Source: Bryum argenteum
Taxonomy: Eukaryota > Streptophyta > Bryopsida > Bryales > Bryaceae
Length of the DNA: 64,000 nucleotides
Reading direction: 5' to 3'
NCBI GenBank assembly: GCA_037043015.1
Contig: CM073323.1
Span: forward strand, 4,216,001-4,280,000
A program made the position numbers and the translations under genes. Below, in pieces: positions 23,000 through 35,000 of this stretch. The notes beneath the pieces are model-generated. The model searched no databases. It saw only the letters and a program-made list of their open reading frames with translations, and had not been told where the DNA came from. The first letter of the stretch is position 1; each line of letters begins with the position of its first letter.

Positions 23000-23263
23000 C
23001 CCGTCCAAAGGACATCGGTATATAGAAGTCCTAACCTATATCCTTCGGACTAGGACATCAAAAAGGGCCGATCAATTTTTTTAAAAAAACACGTAAAAAA
23101 CTAAAAATTTAAACTCAGGTATAAAAAGAAATACGTAGTTGGAGGATTCACAATAGGGTATAATTATTTTTTATACCTAGGTCTGAATTTTTTACATGTT
23201 TTCATAAATTTCAATCTTACCTTTTTGATGTCCGTGTCCGGAGGACACGGGTTAGGACTTGTA
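21650..23263. repeat. 1.6 kb interspersed repeat, copy 1
   Basis: The whole block recurs at 53811-55409 in the same orientation with few differences (about one per 30-60 bases where I compared lines). It begins ATATATAAAAGAACACGATT and ends GGTTAGGACTTGTA. It contains two diverged internal units of roughly 600 bp (from about 21775 and from about 22396). Both run from GTATACACG through GGGACAAGGAAT to GAGCACCAAAT and both include a purine-rich GGGAACAAATGATGGAAAC minisatellite. A run of 53 T (22947-22999) is found only in this copy. A smaller inverted-repeat module forms the right end. No coding capacity; the superfamily is unknown. Confidence 0.88.
23026..23260. mobile_element. Inverted-repeat module at the right end of the 1.6 kb repeat
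   Basis: Left end AAGTCCTAACC...GGACATCAAAAAGG and right end CCTTTTTGATGTCC...GGTTAGGACTT are inverted copies with a few mismatches in the middle. The module is 235 bp and has the build of a MITE. The same module sits at the same place in the second copy (55171-55406). So it was either part of the repeat before it spread or is its own right terminus. Confidence 0.7.
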
Positions 23264-25150
23264 ACCAATCAAATATTGTAATTGGAGCCTTTGGTCGGGC
23301 ATACTGTGAAGCCTCCAAAGGCCAAGCCCAAAGTCCAAACCCATACCATTTGTTTGGCTTCAATCTATTTATCTCTTTATCAATTTATCCAATTTTTGAA
23401 TTTTTTCAATTACCTTCTCTAATCATGGATTTTAGAAGGGAACGCAATCTTGTATACTTTTGATTTCCATGATCATCAAGTATTCATTGTGGGTATTTTG
23501 GGAATGCAAAAACTTGCAATTTTTGATGACCCTCTATTCTCCCCCTCCCCGTACATTCAAAAAACTTTAAAAAATTGTTTATTTCTCCAGGCAATTTTTA
23601 AAAATAAAAAATAAATCCGTACCAAGGATACGTACAAGAAACTCAATGTAATATTTCAAAAGTATATCAAATGAATGAATCATCTGTATGTCAATTTCTC
23701 TCAACTGGTTGACACATTGAGAGATTCTAAGTACAAAAAATAAAAACAAAAAATGATCAATCTCACCCCATGTCGGGGATGCTTTTGGGGACCGGCTTGG
23801 TAGATGTGTTTACTGCATGGCCTTGAGGAGGAGTGAGCCAGTGAGGTGGTGTGCACTGTAGCAAAATGGTTTTAAAAGTCCTAGTGGCCCTTGAAGCTGA
23901 TTCATTCAGTTCAATAAATTGATTTGAGCAGAACACAATGGCTGCAGTTTTTGTCACTTTCTAAATTTTTTTAATAAATAAAATGTGACGGCCTCTCGGC
24001 ATTTGTTTGGGTCCTGCCATTTCAGTTTTTGGCAAAATGCAGGACCCAAACAAATGCCGAGAGGCCGTCACTTTAGTCAAAAAGTGCTGCCACATAAGCA
24101 ATTTTGCTGGCCACGGCCTTTGGACTTTGGCTTATAGTGTGAAGGCTTGAGAGGCCAAAACTATGGTTTCGTGCAATTTCATTGGTTGAAACCGATGGCC
24201 TCTCGACCTTCGGCCATAGTGTGAAGCGGCCCTTAGAAGAGACGACAAGGTAGGGTCTGTTTATATGTCGTTGTATTTTGCTTCTCTAGGGGCTCATGGC
24301 TTTTGATTGTAGCAATTTCAGTTATTCAAGGTCTTTTTGGTGATTTTAATCTGAAAAATAACGCCTATTGCCTAGTTTACCTTCAAGAGCTTCTTAGAAA
24401 TGATTTCATGTACATTAAAAACTACGGGGTAATATTTACTCCTCTCAAGAAAAGCTCAATAGTGATTGAGTTACAATAGTCTCTATTGATGAGGTGACTC
24501 ACATTAAAAGTTCTTTTTATGTAATTGATTAATTTTTTGAGATTAGCTTACATGTGGTGTCAAGGTCAAGTTTTTCACCTATGATATTGATTTATCCATG
24601 TAATTAAAACTAAAGTTGAAGTTTAATAGAAGTAATTTGGGCATGCTTTAACAGACTTTACTAGCAACCATATTAGAGGTAAACAAGGTGGTGAAAATAT
24701 AAATGTTCAAATACTACATGTTCAATTTTTTTTAAGTAACATATTAAACTTAAAAGTGTCTTACTCACAATGATTGACACTCGAGGGACTTCATAGTGAT
24801 AGGACAAATATATTCTCTTAGATTATATAGAATGGTATAAATAATTAAAATTTAATTAATAATGTGTTGAATAAGCTTTAATAATTTTGGCAAGCAAGCA
24901 ATTTTCAAAAAAAACAAACCCTTGATACTATTTTATAGTTACTACTTGTATTGTCATAGGTTCTATCTCTATTAACATACATTGCTTCAATTATGGAAAC
25001 ATTGATTTAGAAAATTTGTCAGTGAAGTTAAACTTTAAGGTTACAAGTCAAAAAACATCAATCTTGGCTGCCTCTATTCATTACAAAGCGATAGAGATGT
25101 AATTGTTTCAGGCATACATGTTATAAATGTCAAATTTAGACATGCAACTT
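23264..25150. other. AT-rich DNA with transposon-like ends
   Basis: Between 23283 and 24235 short GC-rich blocks built on GGCCAAAG, CTGTGAAGCC and GGCCATAGTGTGAAG recur in both orientations near the edges. They look like subterminal repeats of a DNA transposon, but I could not fix clean ends. A perfect hairpin at 23985-24071 is listed separately. From 24240 to 25150 the DNA is AT-rich with nothing recognisable. Confidence 0.4.
23985..24071. repeat. Perfect hairpin: 33-bp arms, 21-nt loop
   Basis: The left arm (23985-24017, starts GTGACGGCCTCTCGGCATTT) is matched base for base by the right arm (24039-24071). Pairing continues about 5 bp into the loop past a one-base bulge. The flanks on both sides are AT-rich. 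A transcript would fold into a hairpin of about 38 bp. It may be a foldback element, an inverted-repeat small-RNA source, or an inner piece of the transposon-like block around it. Confidence 0.9.
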
Positions 25151-25179
25151 TTTTTCTTTGGTAAATCCATGGCCACCAC

Positions 25180-25990
25180 TCTTTTTCTTTGAGGGAGCCA
25201 CGTTCACATCGCCAACACTTTCTTTCTTTGAGGGACACATGTTCACATCACCACAACTTTCTTTCTTTGAAGGACCTACGTTCACATCACCACAACTTTC
25301 TTTCTTTCAGAGACCCACGTTCACATCACCACGACTTTCTCTCTTTGAGGGACCCACGTTCACATCGCCACGACTTTCTTTCTTTCACCACAACTCTCTC
25401 TTTGAGGGACCCACATTCACGTCACCACGACTTTCTCTCTTTGAGGGACCCACGTTCACGTCACCACGACTTTCTCTCTTTGAGGGACCCACGTTCACAT
25501 CACCACGACTTTCTCTCTTTGAGGGACCCACGTTCACATCACCACAACTTTTTTTTTTTCAGGGACCCAAGTTCACATCGCCACGACTTTCTTTCTTTCA
25601 CCACGACTTTCTCTCTTTGAAGGACCCACATTTACATCACTACAACTTTCTCTCTTTAAGGGACCCACATTCATATCGCCACCGCTTTCTTTCAAGGATC
25701 TACATTCACATCGCCATCGCTTTCTTACAGGGACCCACGTTCACATCGCCACCGCTTTCTTTCTTTCAAGGATCCACATTCACATTGCCACCGCTTCCTT
25801 TCATGGACCCACGTTTACACTGCCACGTGTACATTGCCCGCGCCTTCCCGCGCGTCTTTTTTCAGGGAGCCACTGTTCACACTGCCACGTTCACATTGCC
25901 ACCATTGTTTTTCAGGGACCCATGTTTACATTGCCACCTCTTTCTTTCTTTCACGACCCACATTGAAATCGTCATCACTTCCTTTCTTTG
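25180..25990. repeat. 39-bp tandem minisatellite, about 20 copies
   Basis: Units of about 39 bp read GGGACCCACGTTCACATCAC, then CACGACTTTCTCTCTTTGA. Copies are regular up to about 25650 and more decayed after. Since 39 is divisible by 3, a plus-strand frame of 277 codons stays open (repeating SPRLSLFEGPTFT). That frame comes from the repeat period and has no other sign of being a gene. Confidence 0.9.
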
Positions 25991-26029
25991 AGGGACCTAT
26001 AATATCACTTTTGTTTTACAACCGTGACC

Positions 26030-27460
26030 ACCTCTTAATTTTGTTGAATCGGTGGTGGTCACTTATTACAAACTTCGCTTATCTTCTTTGACAAGCCACC
26101 ACTTACTTTTTTTCACAAAGCCAATGTTTATTTCCCTTGACAAGCCACCTCTTATTTTCTTAGACAAGCCACCGCTTATTCTCTTATTTAAACAAGTGAA
26201 TGCTAATTTACCTAAACAAGCCACAGGTTACATTTTTAGACTATCTAGGAGTTATATTCTTGAATAAACCACGGGTTACGTTCTTGGAAAAGCCATTGTT
26301 TTGTTTCTTTGAGAGACTCTTGGTTGTTTCCTTTTGGAAAACCAATGGGCCCAATTGTTTTTTAACAAGCTAATAAGTGTCGCTCTCTTTTACGAACCAA
26401 TAGTTACTTTATACAAACTAATCGAAGTCACTCTCTATTTACAAACCGATAGGCATCACCCTCTTTTTACAAACCAATGCCCCATAAGGGTAGTTCTTTT
26501 CTTTTACAAACATATGGGCGCATGTATCTTTTTACGAACCAATAAGCGAGCTCCACTCTCTTCTTACAAACGAGTAAGTGCCACTCTTTTTTTACAAACC
26601 AATGGAAGTCGCCCTTTCTTTGAGATCCTTATGGAAACCACCTATTTCTTACAACACGTCATTACTTATCTTCGTTGACCAATTTTTATTTATCATTATT
26701 GGAAAATTCTGAAACCTATTTATTTTTGTTGGGAAGCCACCACTTTCTTCCTTTCAGAGACTCTTGGTTGTCTTCTTTCCAAAAAACCAATGGGCATGGT
26801 TTATTTTCAACAAGCAAATGGACGTTGCTCTCTATTATGGACCAATACGTGTTACTCTTTTTGTACAAACTAATGGGGTCACTCTCTTTGTACAAATTAT
26901 TGGGGGTCACTCCCTTTGTACGACCTAATGGGCCACTCTCTTTGTACAAATTAATGGGGCCACTCTCCTTGTACGAACCTCTTTGTACAAACCAATGGGT
27001 AGACCCTTTTATTTACAAACCGATAGGCAGATCCTTTTATTTACAAATCAATGCCCCCATGCTCCATGGAGAAGCAATTCCTTTCTTTTACAAACCAATG
27101 GGCCTCAATATTTTTTTACAAACCAATTAGTGAGCACCACGCTCTTCTTACAAATCAATAAGTGCCACTCTCTTTTTCCAAATCAATGAGCGTCACTCTT
27201 TCTTTGAAAATCTTGTGGCAACCACTCATTTCTTCAGCAAGTCATTAGTTATCTTCATTGACAAGCCACCACTTTCTTTCATTAGAGAACTCATGGTAAT
27301 TTTATTATTAAAAACCAATGGCTGTTTGCTTATTATTCACAAAACTTGTGACCATCACTTAGTATTTCTGACAAAACACCGCTTATTTTTATTCAACAAG
27401 TAAGTGCTTGATTTTCCTAACCAACCACCACTTATCTTCATTCGACAAGTATCAATAAGT
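26030..27460. repeat. Degenerate tandem repeat of about 30-40 bp
   Basis: The motif CTTTTTTACAAACCAATGGG plus variants of CACTCTC recurs at about 30-40 bp spacing with heavy divergence. An earlier part has GACAAGCCACCACTTATTTT. It adjoins the 39-bp array and may be an older relative. Open frames in it (to 27130) come from the repeat. Confidence 0.7.
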
Positions 27461-29640
27461 AAGATAATAGTTCAAAATTGTGAAAAACACATACATATAA
27501 TTCATATGAAAACTTTGTCGAAGTAGGAGTTGGTCAAATAACACCTAATTGATAGAAGTTATATACTATCTTCTCATAATCTGATGAAACTCCAAGCTAC
27601 AAAGAAAATAAAATATAAAAAATAAAACTTTAACCTCCCTATAATGACTCAAGAAAATTCTAATAAATTTTATAAAGGTTACAAATGCACGAAAATAAGT
27701 ATGTGAGTAACATCTCAAACTATATATCTTAGAATCTATTTGATTCACCCTTCTAAATCTATGGGGAAAACTTTGTAAACAAAATAAGTATTAAAAATAT
27801 GGTAGTAGTAGATGAAAGTCTCACCACTATAGTCCACCCAACTATTGTGGGGGGTCTTTGGACCTTGTTGTTTGGGTACCTCAAAGCCCTTTGGGGGGAT
27901 ACTATGTCAAGTATCTTCAAGGCATTAATAACTAGGCTAGAAATTAGCGTAGTTATAGTGTCCACCCTCGAGAGGGGGAAGTAGTATTGTTCCAATTTCC
28001 CCTTGTCCGGTGGCCATCGGGATATTAGCATTACGAACGGACACTTCATTCACGCCGGCCCCTTAGAAAGGGATCGGAGTTTCTATCTATCTAGATGAAA
28101 GTCTAGAATTATATATTCTTTTGTTTGGAAATTTTTTAAATACAAGAATTACAATTTTAAACTAAGCAAATTTAGGTTACTAAGGGAGTAACTTACAAAA
28201 TTATTGAAAGTTCATATTACGACTTACAATGTTTGATCCAAAAACTTCAAGTATGTTGATATGTATTGAAAATATACAATTTGTAACAATGTGATGTGAT
28301 AAATTACATGCATTCCTTACTATTCTCATTATTTATTGAACTAACCTCAATTCAAGTGAAAAAAAAATTTGAATGAGATATATGAATTGTATTGAAGCTT
28401 GAAAGTTTACTAACCTTCTTCTTTAGTATAACCATAAACTAATAAAAGTATGGAGAATCATTTTTTTATTAGATAATTTATTAAAATTTGTTATGTATAA
28501 GAGAATATAACCTCTCCTCAAAACCTCAATTTTGTTAAAATGGCATTATTCCGGTAAATTGGCACTATTTGGGGTGCTTAAAATGAAGTAAATAACGTTG
28601 GTTTTTGTCAAGTTTTGACATGATAGGGTAAATATTTCTAACCGCATTTCAAAAACAACAATGTTATTGAACGGGCATTCAAAAATATTGCCATTTGACT
28701 ATGTCCAAAGGTCAAAATCCATAAAAATGTGTGATATTATGGAAATTTTGGTGATGTTATAGAAATCATTTGATATTACGGAGTACTTGTGTGATATTCA
28801 TAAACATGCCATTTTGCAGGCATAAATACTTATGAACTTCAGTTCAAAAATATGCTTGTTTTAGAACGCGACCAAAATGGCTTATAGGAGATTTGGCAAA
28901 ATGGCACAAAGAATACCACCATTTTTACGGAATTGAGGTTTTAAATAACACTTTGATTTGGCTACATTGTGATAATTTGCTTCACATATACCTTTACAAT
29001 TTTCGTTTGTAAGAATTTGTTTGGTGGTGCCAACAATTAAGAATCTCTTGGAATTTTAGAGAAAATTTCTTCCTTTTCATTTATTGCATTTCAATTCATT
29101 AACTTTATTGTTGGAAATTTTATGAGATCTTCATCTTTACAACCTTTCATAAAATATATGTGTAGACCATGTGAATCTCTTGTTTGAATTCTTCATTAGT
29201 GACACTATTAATCTTCATCCTTTTTCACTATTATTTGACAACCTTTTATGCTACTATATAAATCTTGTTGTCACATACAACCTTTCATGAAACCCACGTA
29301 TAAATCTCAAACATTAATTTTATGCCTAACTAGCTTATTTATTTTAACTTGTTTGTGAACATGTTTATATTCTTTGGATTACAATTGTGTTCACTTGCTA
29401 AATTTTTATTTTTAATGCATGGAGAAAAGTGGACTAAATGTAAGTGTAGAAACTGGTCTTTGTGTCACTTTCATTTACCCTTGGTTTGAGCCATATAACC
29501 AAAGTATTCGCGGTCCGTTGTATTGACTCTTGGAACTACAAAACATCAAATTCGGCCAATGATTATGCAAAAACTTAATTTAAGTGGTATATTGAGAGCC
29601 TAAAAAATCTGTTAACAATCTTTTTCGTTAGACAAAGTTA
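27461..29640. other. AT-rich DNA with one GC island and one MITE
   Basis: Mostly AT-rich and featureless. A GC-richer island at about 27810-28075 stands out sharply from its surroundings (for example CCTTGTCCGGTGGCCATCGG), but neither strand has a recognisable product. MITE family A copy 2 lies at 28521-28941. Confidence 0.45.
28521..28941. mobile_element. MITE family A, copy 2 (about 420 bp)
   Basis: Left end AAACCTCAATTTTGTTAAAA and right end TTTTTACGGAATTGAGGTTT mirror each other and match the ends of the copies at 5664 and 62098. It is about 160 bp longer than those, with extra internal sequence. The AAATGGCA motif recurs near both ends. Non-coding. Confidence 0.82.
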
Positions 29641-29699
29641 TCATTTATGGACCTTTGGACTAAGCGTACAGTTATCATTGTTGATTGTATAAATGATAC

Positions 29700-30020
29700 C
29701 AAGACCAACTACGTCCTATCGTATAAACCCTTCTAGTCACGTCTTACGTATCAAATTATTTGACTACGTCCTATCGTACGACCATCTACGTCATCTCGTA
29801 CTAAACATTTAGACTACGTCCTATCTTACGACCATTTGCATCATATTGTGCCAATTGTTTTACTACGTCCTATCTTATAATAATCTACGTCATATCATTC
29901 AAATCTTTGACCACGTCCAACTGTGTACTACCAAGCGTTCTATTCTACCAACTTTTTCAACAGATTCCTTTGACCACATCCTATCATGTATTAACAACTC
30001 TTTCGACTGCATCCTATACT
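29700..30020. repeat. Degenerate tandem repeat of about 50 bp
   Basis: GACTACGTCCTATCGTACGA followed by CCATCTACGTCATATCGT recurs about six times at roughly 50-bp spacing, more diverged toward the right. Confidence 0.75.
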
Positions 30021-30049
30021 CTAAAACCCCATCGTTGAAGATAAATAAT

Positions 30050-31080
30050 ATCTAATGAAAGGTTTTGAAAGGGTCTTTAGTGCCGGTATGAGGAGTTGTA
30101 TAATCGTGTGGTGAAATAACAAACCCCATCGTTTTCTATAAAAATATCCTAATACTTTTTCTCAAAGTGTTGGTTTAAACTCGAAAACTTCCTATAAGCG
30201 TTTCTATTTAAAAATTTAACACATAGTTGGTATGAAGGGTTGTAAAGGCATGTGTAGACAAAAGATGAACCCCATCGTTTAAAATAAGATAAAAAATTCT
30301 CTACTTGAAAAGTTTCAAAGTGTTACCGGAAACTTTGCAGGGAGCGTCTCAATTTGGAAAGTCGACACATAGTCAGTATCACAAGTTAATAATTATATGG
30401 TGGGAAGACAAACTCCACAATCCGAGATGAAAAATCTCAAGTGAAAAGTTTCAAAGTGTTGCTCGATTTAAACAATTGACACATAGTTGTATGAACGGTC
30501 ACAAGTTGATGGGAAAACAAAGCCCAATGTCCAAGATAAAAACTCCATAAAAAACTATTTCAAAGTGTCGGTGAATTGTCAATGAAAGCATCTTTATTAA
30601 AAAGAAACTCATACATAGATGCTATGAGGGGGCTGCAAGTGTGGTGAAAAGATAGACCCCATCATTGAGGATAAAAAAAATCTGCAACGCAAAGTTTCAA
30701 AGTGTTAGTGGAAACTTCATAAGGAAGTGTCGTAATTTGGAAAGTGAACACTCAATTGTTATGAAGGATTATTAATAATTGTTGGAAAAAAAAAATTCCA
30801 CTATCGAAAATAAAAAATCTCAAGTGGACATTTTCAAAGTGTTGGTGGAAGGTTCACATGAAGCGTCTCCACTTGCAAAGTTCATATGTAGTCGTTACGA
30901 AGAGTTATCCAAAAGATGAACCCCATTGTCTACGAGAAAAATTCTCCAATTAAAAGTTCAAAGTGTCGGCGAAACCGACACATAGAGAGTACGAGGAGTT
31001 GCAGTAAAAAGATGAACCCCATTCTCTAAGATTTCAAAACCTCCAATAAAATGTTTCGAAACGAGCACAATTATACTTTA
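30050..31080. repeat. Degenerate tandem repeat of about 110-150 bp
   Basis: Each unit has TTTCAAAGTGTTGGTGGAAA, then GCGTCTC, AAAGTTGACACATAGT, a GGGTTGTAA block and GACAAACCCCATCG with a stretch of AAAAATCTC. About eight copies lie at 110-155 bp spacing. No coding capacity. Confidence 0.75.
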
Positions 31081-32024
31081 GTGTGTCCGAAGAGGCACTA
31101 AAAAACATATTTGTGGGGGTGGAAACAGGAACCGCATTGACAAAGTGCAAGAGTCTGGAAGAGGGTGAGTGAAGTGGGAGAGGAATTGCAGATCCTTTGT
31201 GGCAGTGGGTTGCATGCGTGTCTGTAGGAGGAAATGCGACCTAGAAAGTGGCCAACCCCAACTGTCCAGCGGATGAGGGATTCCACGGGTCCGGGCAAAA
31301 TCCTTCCGCCACCGTAGTGGGAGTTGTACAATACCCAAAAATTTCTTGCGCAAATACGGAACCATTCGGGGTGCACATACTCCAAGGGGCCGTATCTGAG
31401 GAAGCTGCAATGATGATGCAGTGTAGTTTGAAGTAGTACAAGTAGGCGATGCACCCCCACGGCATTGTGCGAATTCTTATTGTGGCGGCCGGGTCTTGCA
31501 CTGATGATCGCTGCACCGCCGCAGCTCAGCGCCGTCACCTTTCTTTGCCTGTCCTTTCTCTCGCCTTCAATTCGCCGATCATGGCCTTCTTATGATTCGA
31601 CCTCTTAAACCCTCCATCATTCCTCTCCCTTCCTCCCGCATCGCATTGCGGACCTGTCTCTCCGTCCTTCTTCTTCCGCGCTTTGCGCATCAATCCCGTT
31701 CGTTCTGTTTTGTGCTCTGAGCTTCCAGCTCGCTCTTGGTAGTTTTTCTGCGCTCTGTGTTTCTGTTTTGTGCTCTGAGCTCCCTTTTCGCGCTTCCAGC
31801 TTGCTCGTGATATTTTTTCTATGCTTTGCGCATCCAGTGCTCTGAGCTCTCCTCTCGCTTCCAGCTTGATCGTGACAGTTTAAGGTGAGGAATTCGGGGA
31901 TGATTTTCTTTGCTCGCATTGTGGGTTTAGTGAAGCGATGTAGGTTTCATGGGCAATTGCTGGAAGTGATTTGTGTAATTTGCTGTGCAGGCGGTGATCG
32001 ATCGAAGGTTGTGTTGTGTGCGCG
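31081..32024. other. Argonaute upstream region and 5' leader
   Basis: GC content rises from about 31080. Open minus-strand frames at 31078-31538 show no recognisable motif. From about 31600 the plus strand looks like the Argonaute leader. A probable 5' untranslated intron runs from an AAG|gtgagg donor near 31885 to a ctgtgcag acceptor at 31990, placing the start codon 34 bases into the next exon. The promoter should lie before about 31600. Confidence 0.5.
31679..31880. repeat. Imperfect direct repeats in the Argonaute leader
   Basis: Three imperfect copies of a 50-80 bp block (CGCTTTGCGC..., TGCTCTGAGCT, CGCTTCCAGCTTGCTCGTGA) lie head to tail just before the presumed 5' untranslated intron. 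They are pyrimidine-rich on the plus strand. Confidence 0.7.
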
Positions 32025-35000
32025 ATGGAAGGAGGTTCAGGTTCCGGTGCGGAAGCCAATCTTCCCCCGCCTCCGCCCGTGCCGGTAGGCGCTATCCCTT
32101 CTCGAGCGCCAGGCTTCGGAGGTCCCAATGGCGGAGGGTCCAATAGCGGCAATGGAAGCGGCGACTCAGCTCTCGCCGCTCTTGCGCTCTCCCCCCATGT
32201 CCCAGTTCCAGCGAAAGCTACAAGACCCGGCTTTGGTACTGTCGGGCGCCAGACAAGACTATATGTCAATCATTTTAAGGCTATGCTTACAAAGCACGAA
32301 GACGTTTTTCATTACAATGTGAGCTCCTCTCTCGTTTCTTCGCTTGCTGATGGGGGGTTCTGGGTTTATGACTTAGTCTGCAGGGTTTTGGGCTGATCGA
32401 GTTGTTTTTTGAATTTCTTTTATCTTTTCGTTTTTTTTTCTGTGCAGGTTTCCATCGAGCCGGCCCAGACGAACAAGGAGGTGTGTCGGGAGATTTTCAG
32501 GAAGCTGAGGGAGACGTTTGGAGACGCGGAGTGTGGCGGTAAGCAGGGGGCTTACGATGGTGAGAAGTCTTACTTCACCAGCGGGAGTCTTCCCTTCAAC
32601 ACCAAGGAGTTTCCAATTTTCCTCGACGACCGCAGAGGTCCCTCGTTCCGACCTGGTGGTGACCGGGGACGTAGGCCGGGTGACAGCCCCCCCACACAGA
32701 GCCCACCGCCAGGTACGAACGGAACGCAGTTTTTTTTGCATGTAATTGTTTAACGACTTCGTTGTTCGCAATTTCACGTGAAATTTTTGGTCGTTGTCTT
32801 GCAGGGAGTCCAGGACAAGAGCTGGTTCCCAAGAGGCGGAAGACCATAGCCCGAGGACGAGACTTCGTCGTCAAGATCGAGTTCGCTGCGGTCATCCGCA
32901 TGAAGTCAATTAATGACATGCTCAAGGGCCAGATGGGGAAGGGCGACCACGAGCAGGAGGTTCGGGCCCTCGATGCCCTGCGTGTCCTGGACATTGTTCT
33001 ACGTGAAAGCGCTTCCCAGAGGTAATGGAATCTCATGTTTTTCCTTTTGCTTGAATCTATCCCAAATAATTCTTTCCCATTTTGCAGAGGGTTTTAATAA
33101 GAAGTTTCGTTTTCGTTTTCCAGAGGTTATCTTCTCGTCAAGGACAACTTTTTCCATCGCGATCTGGGTCAGGTAGGTGACCTGGGTGAAGGGGTGGAAG
33201 CCTGGAGAGGCTATCACTCGAGTGTCCGACCAACGGGTCTTGGTCTGACGCTGAATCTCGATGTTACCACGACCACCGTGTTGAAGCCAATTCTTGTGGA
33301 GGAGTTTCTGAAGGAGCGCTACAATGTCCGAGACCTCCAGCAACTTCAACAACGAGACTGGACCAAGGCGAAAAGCGTGCTGAAAGGCGTCCGCGTCGAA
33401 ACCACTCATATGCAAGTTTCGCGGACACACAAGATCTCCGGGTTCAGCGATCGGCCCATCCGCGACCTCAAGTATGTACCTTTCTTTACATACTTCGCAG
33501 TTTTTCACTTTCTCTTTTCCAACTACTTAACATTGTCGCTGTTGTTGTTGGTTCAGGTTTACGAAGAAGGTTAGGCGCGGAGAGGGTAACGTGGAAGAGC
33601 AGGAAATGTCAGTGCAGCAGTACTATTTCGATGTGTACTCCTACACCTTGAAGTACCCAAATCTTCCAGCACTGGATGTCGGCAACAAGAAGAAGCCAAC
33701 GTTTATCCCTCTTGAGGTAATTTAATGTTTTTTTTTCGACTATGAAACCTTCTTGTCGTTTCTAGTGCTTACAGCTTTTTTGGTGCAGCTGTGCAAGATA
33801 ATGGAGGGACAGCGCTACGTTAAAGCTCTCTCCAGTAACCAGAGGGCGAAGCAGATCGCTGCCTGCAAGCAGGCTCCACAGGACCGACTGGGGATCTGTG
33901 AGAGAGCTATGAGCGTGAGCAAGTACAGCACCGACAGGGTGATTGCCGAGTTCGGCCTCGTATTCGAGAACAAGCTGGCCGGTGTGAACGGCCGAATGCT
34001 TCCAGCCCCGCAGGTATACCAAAATCCTACTATCCTTGAACCTAATCACCACAGCTGTTCCAAAACTTACACTAATCTGCCCCTCGCCTTGTGTCCGTAG
34101 CTGGAATTTGGGGATGGGAGGACCGAGGAACCCCGTGAAGGCCGGTGGAACTTCAACAACAAGGTTCGTTTGCTACACTTTTGTTTGTTCGGTTCTTTCC
34201 AAATACTCTGTCTCACCCTAAAGATTGTGCTTGCAGAAACTGAAGCAGGGAGTTCAGATCGACCCATGGGCTGTGGCCGTGTTCGATTCCCGCTGCCATG
34301 ACGCGGACCGTGTAGCGCAGCAGCTTCTGGAAAGCTGCGTCAAGCGAGGAATGCGAATGCGCCAGGCAGCTGCGGTGGAGAGGGAGCCTCCGAATGCGAT
34401 GGGCTACTCACCTGAACAGCGTGTCGAGCGCATGATCACCGCTCTCCGACCCCACAAGCCAAGCTTTATCCTGGTCATCTTACCAGACAAGGACAGTCCC
34501 ATCTATGGTCAGTGAATCCTCTCTCTGAGTTCCTGCATTGAATTCCAAGCGCTATCATCTAACGAGTCGTACTCTCCTGTGGCAGTTCCGTTCAAGAGAT
34601 TCTGCGAGATGAAGATCGGCATCATATCACAGTGCATGGTGAAACCCCGCCAACTGAACGATCAGTACCTCGGAAACCTGGCCCTGAAGATCAATCTTAA
34701 GGTACGTGTAGTATCATTGATAATGCGCAAGTCTCTAGAGATGAGTATGTGAGCTTTCTAACGTGATCGATTGTGGTGCGCAGATGGGAGGGTTCAACTC
34801 GCCTCTGACTGCGCGCATGGTCCAGTCCCTTGGCCCTTCCACGATCATCTTCGGCATGGACGTTTCTCACGGATCGCCTGGCGATGCCAATGTCCCGTCC
34901 ATTGCAGCCGTTGTGGCAACCAAGAACTGGCCGGATGTTTTCCATTATACGACTCAAGTGAGGACTCAGCCAGCGAAGATGGAGATGATCGAGGGGCTTT

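Noticed and set aside
25158-25991. 277-codon plus-strand open frame, the longest in the window
   Set aside because: It follows a 39-bp tandem repeat; a period divisible by 3 keeps the frame open. It repeats SPRLSLFEGPTFT and decays with the array.
26334-27130. Two long plus-strand frames (114 and 151 codons)
   Set aside because: Both lie within a degenerate tandem repeat built on TACAAACCAATGGG and have no domain or splice structure.
31078-31538. Minus-strand protein gene divergent from Argonaute
   Set aside because: Open frames of up to 146 codons exist, but none shows a domain and all three frames are open to similar extents, as GC-rich promoter DNA often is.
32392-33036. Minus-strand frames of 134-169 codons opposite Argonaute exons
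   Set aside because: Shadows of the GC-rich Argonaute exons; they cross exon-intron borders without regard to splicing.
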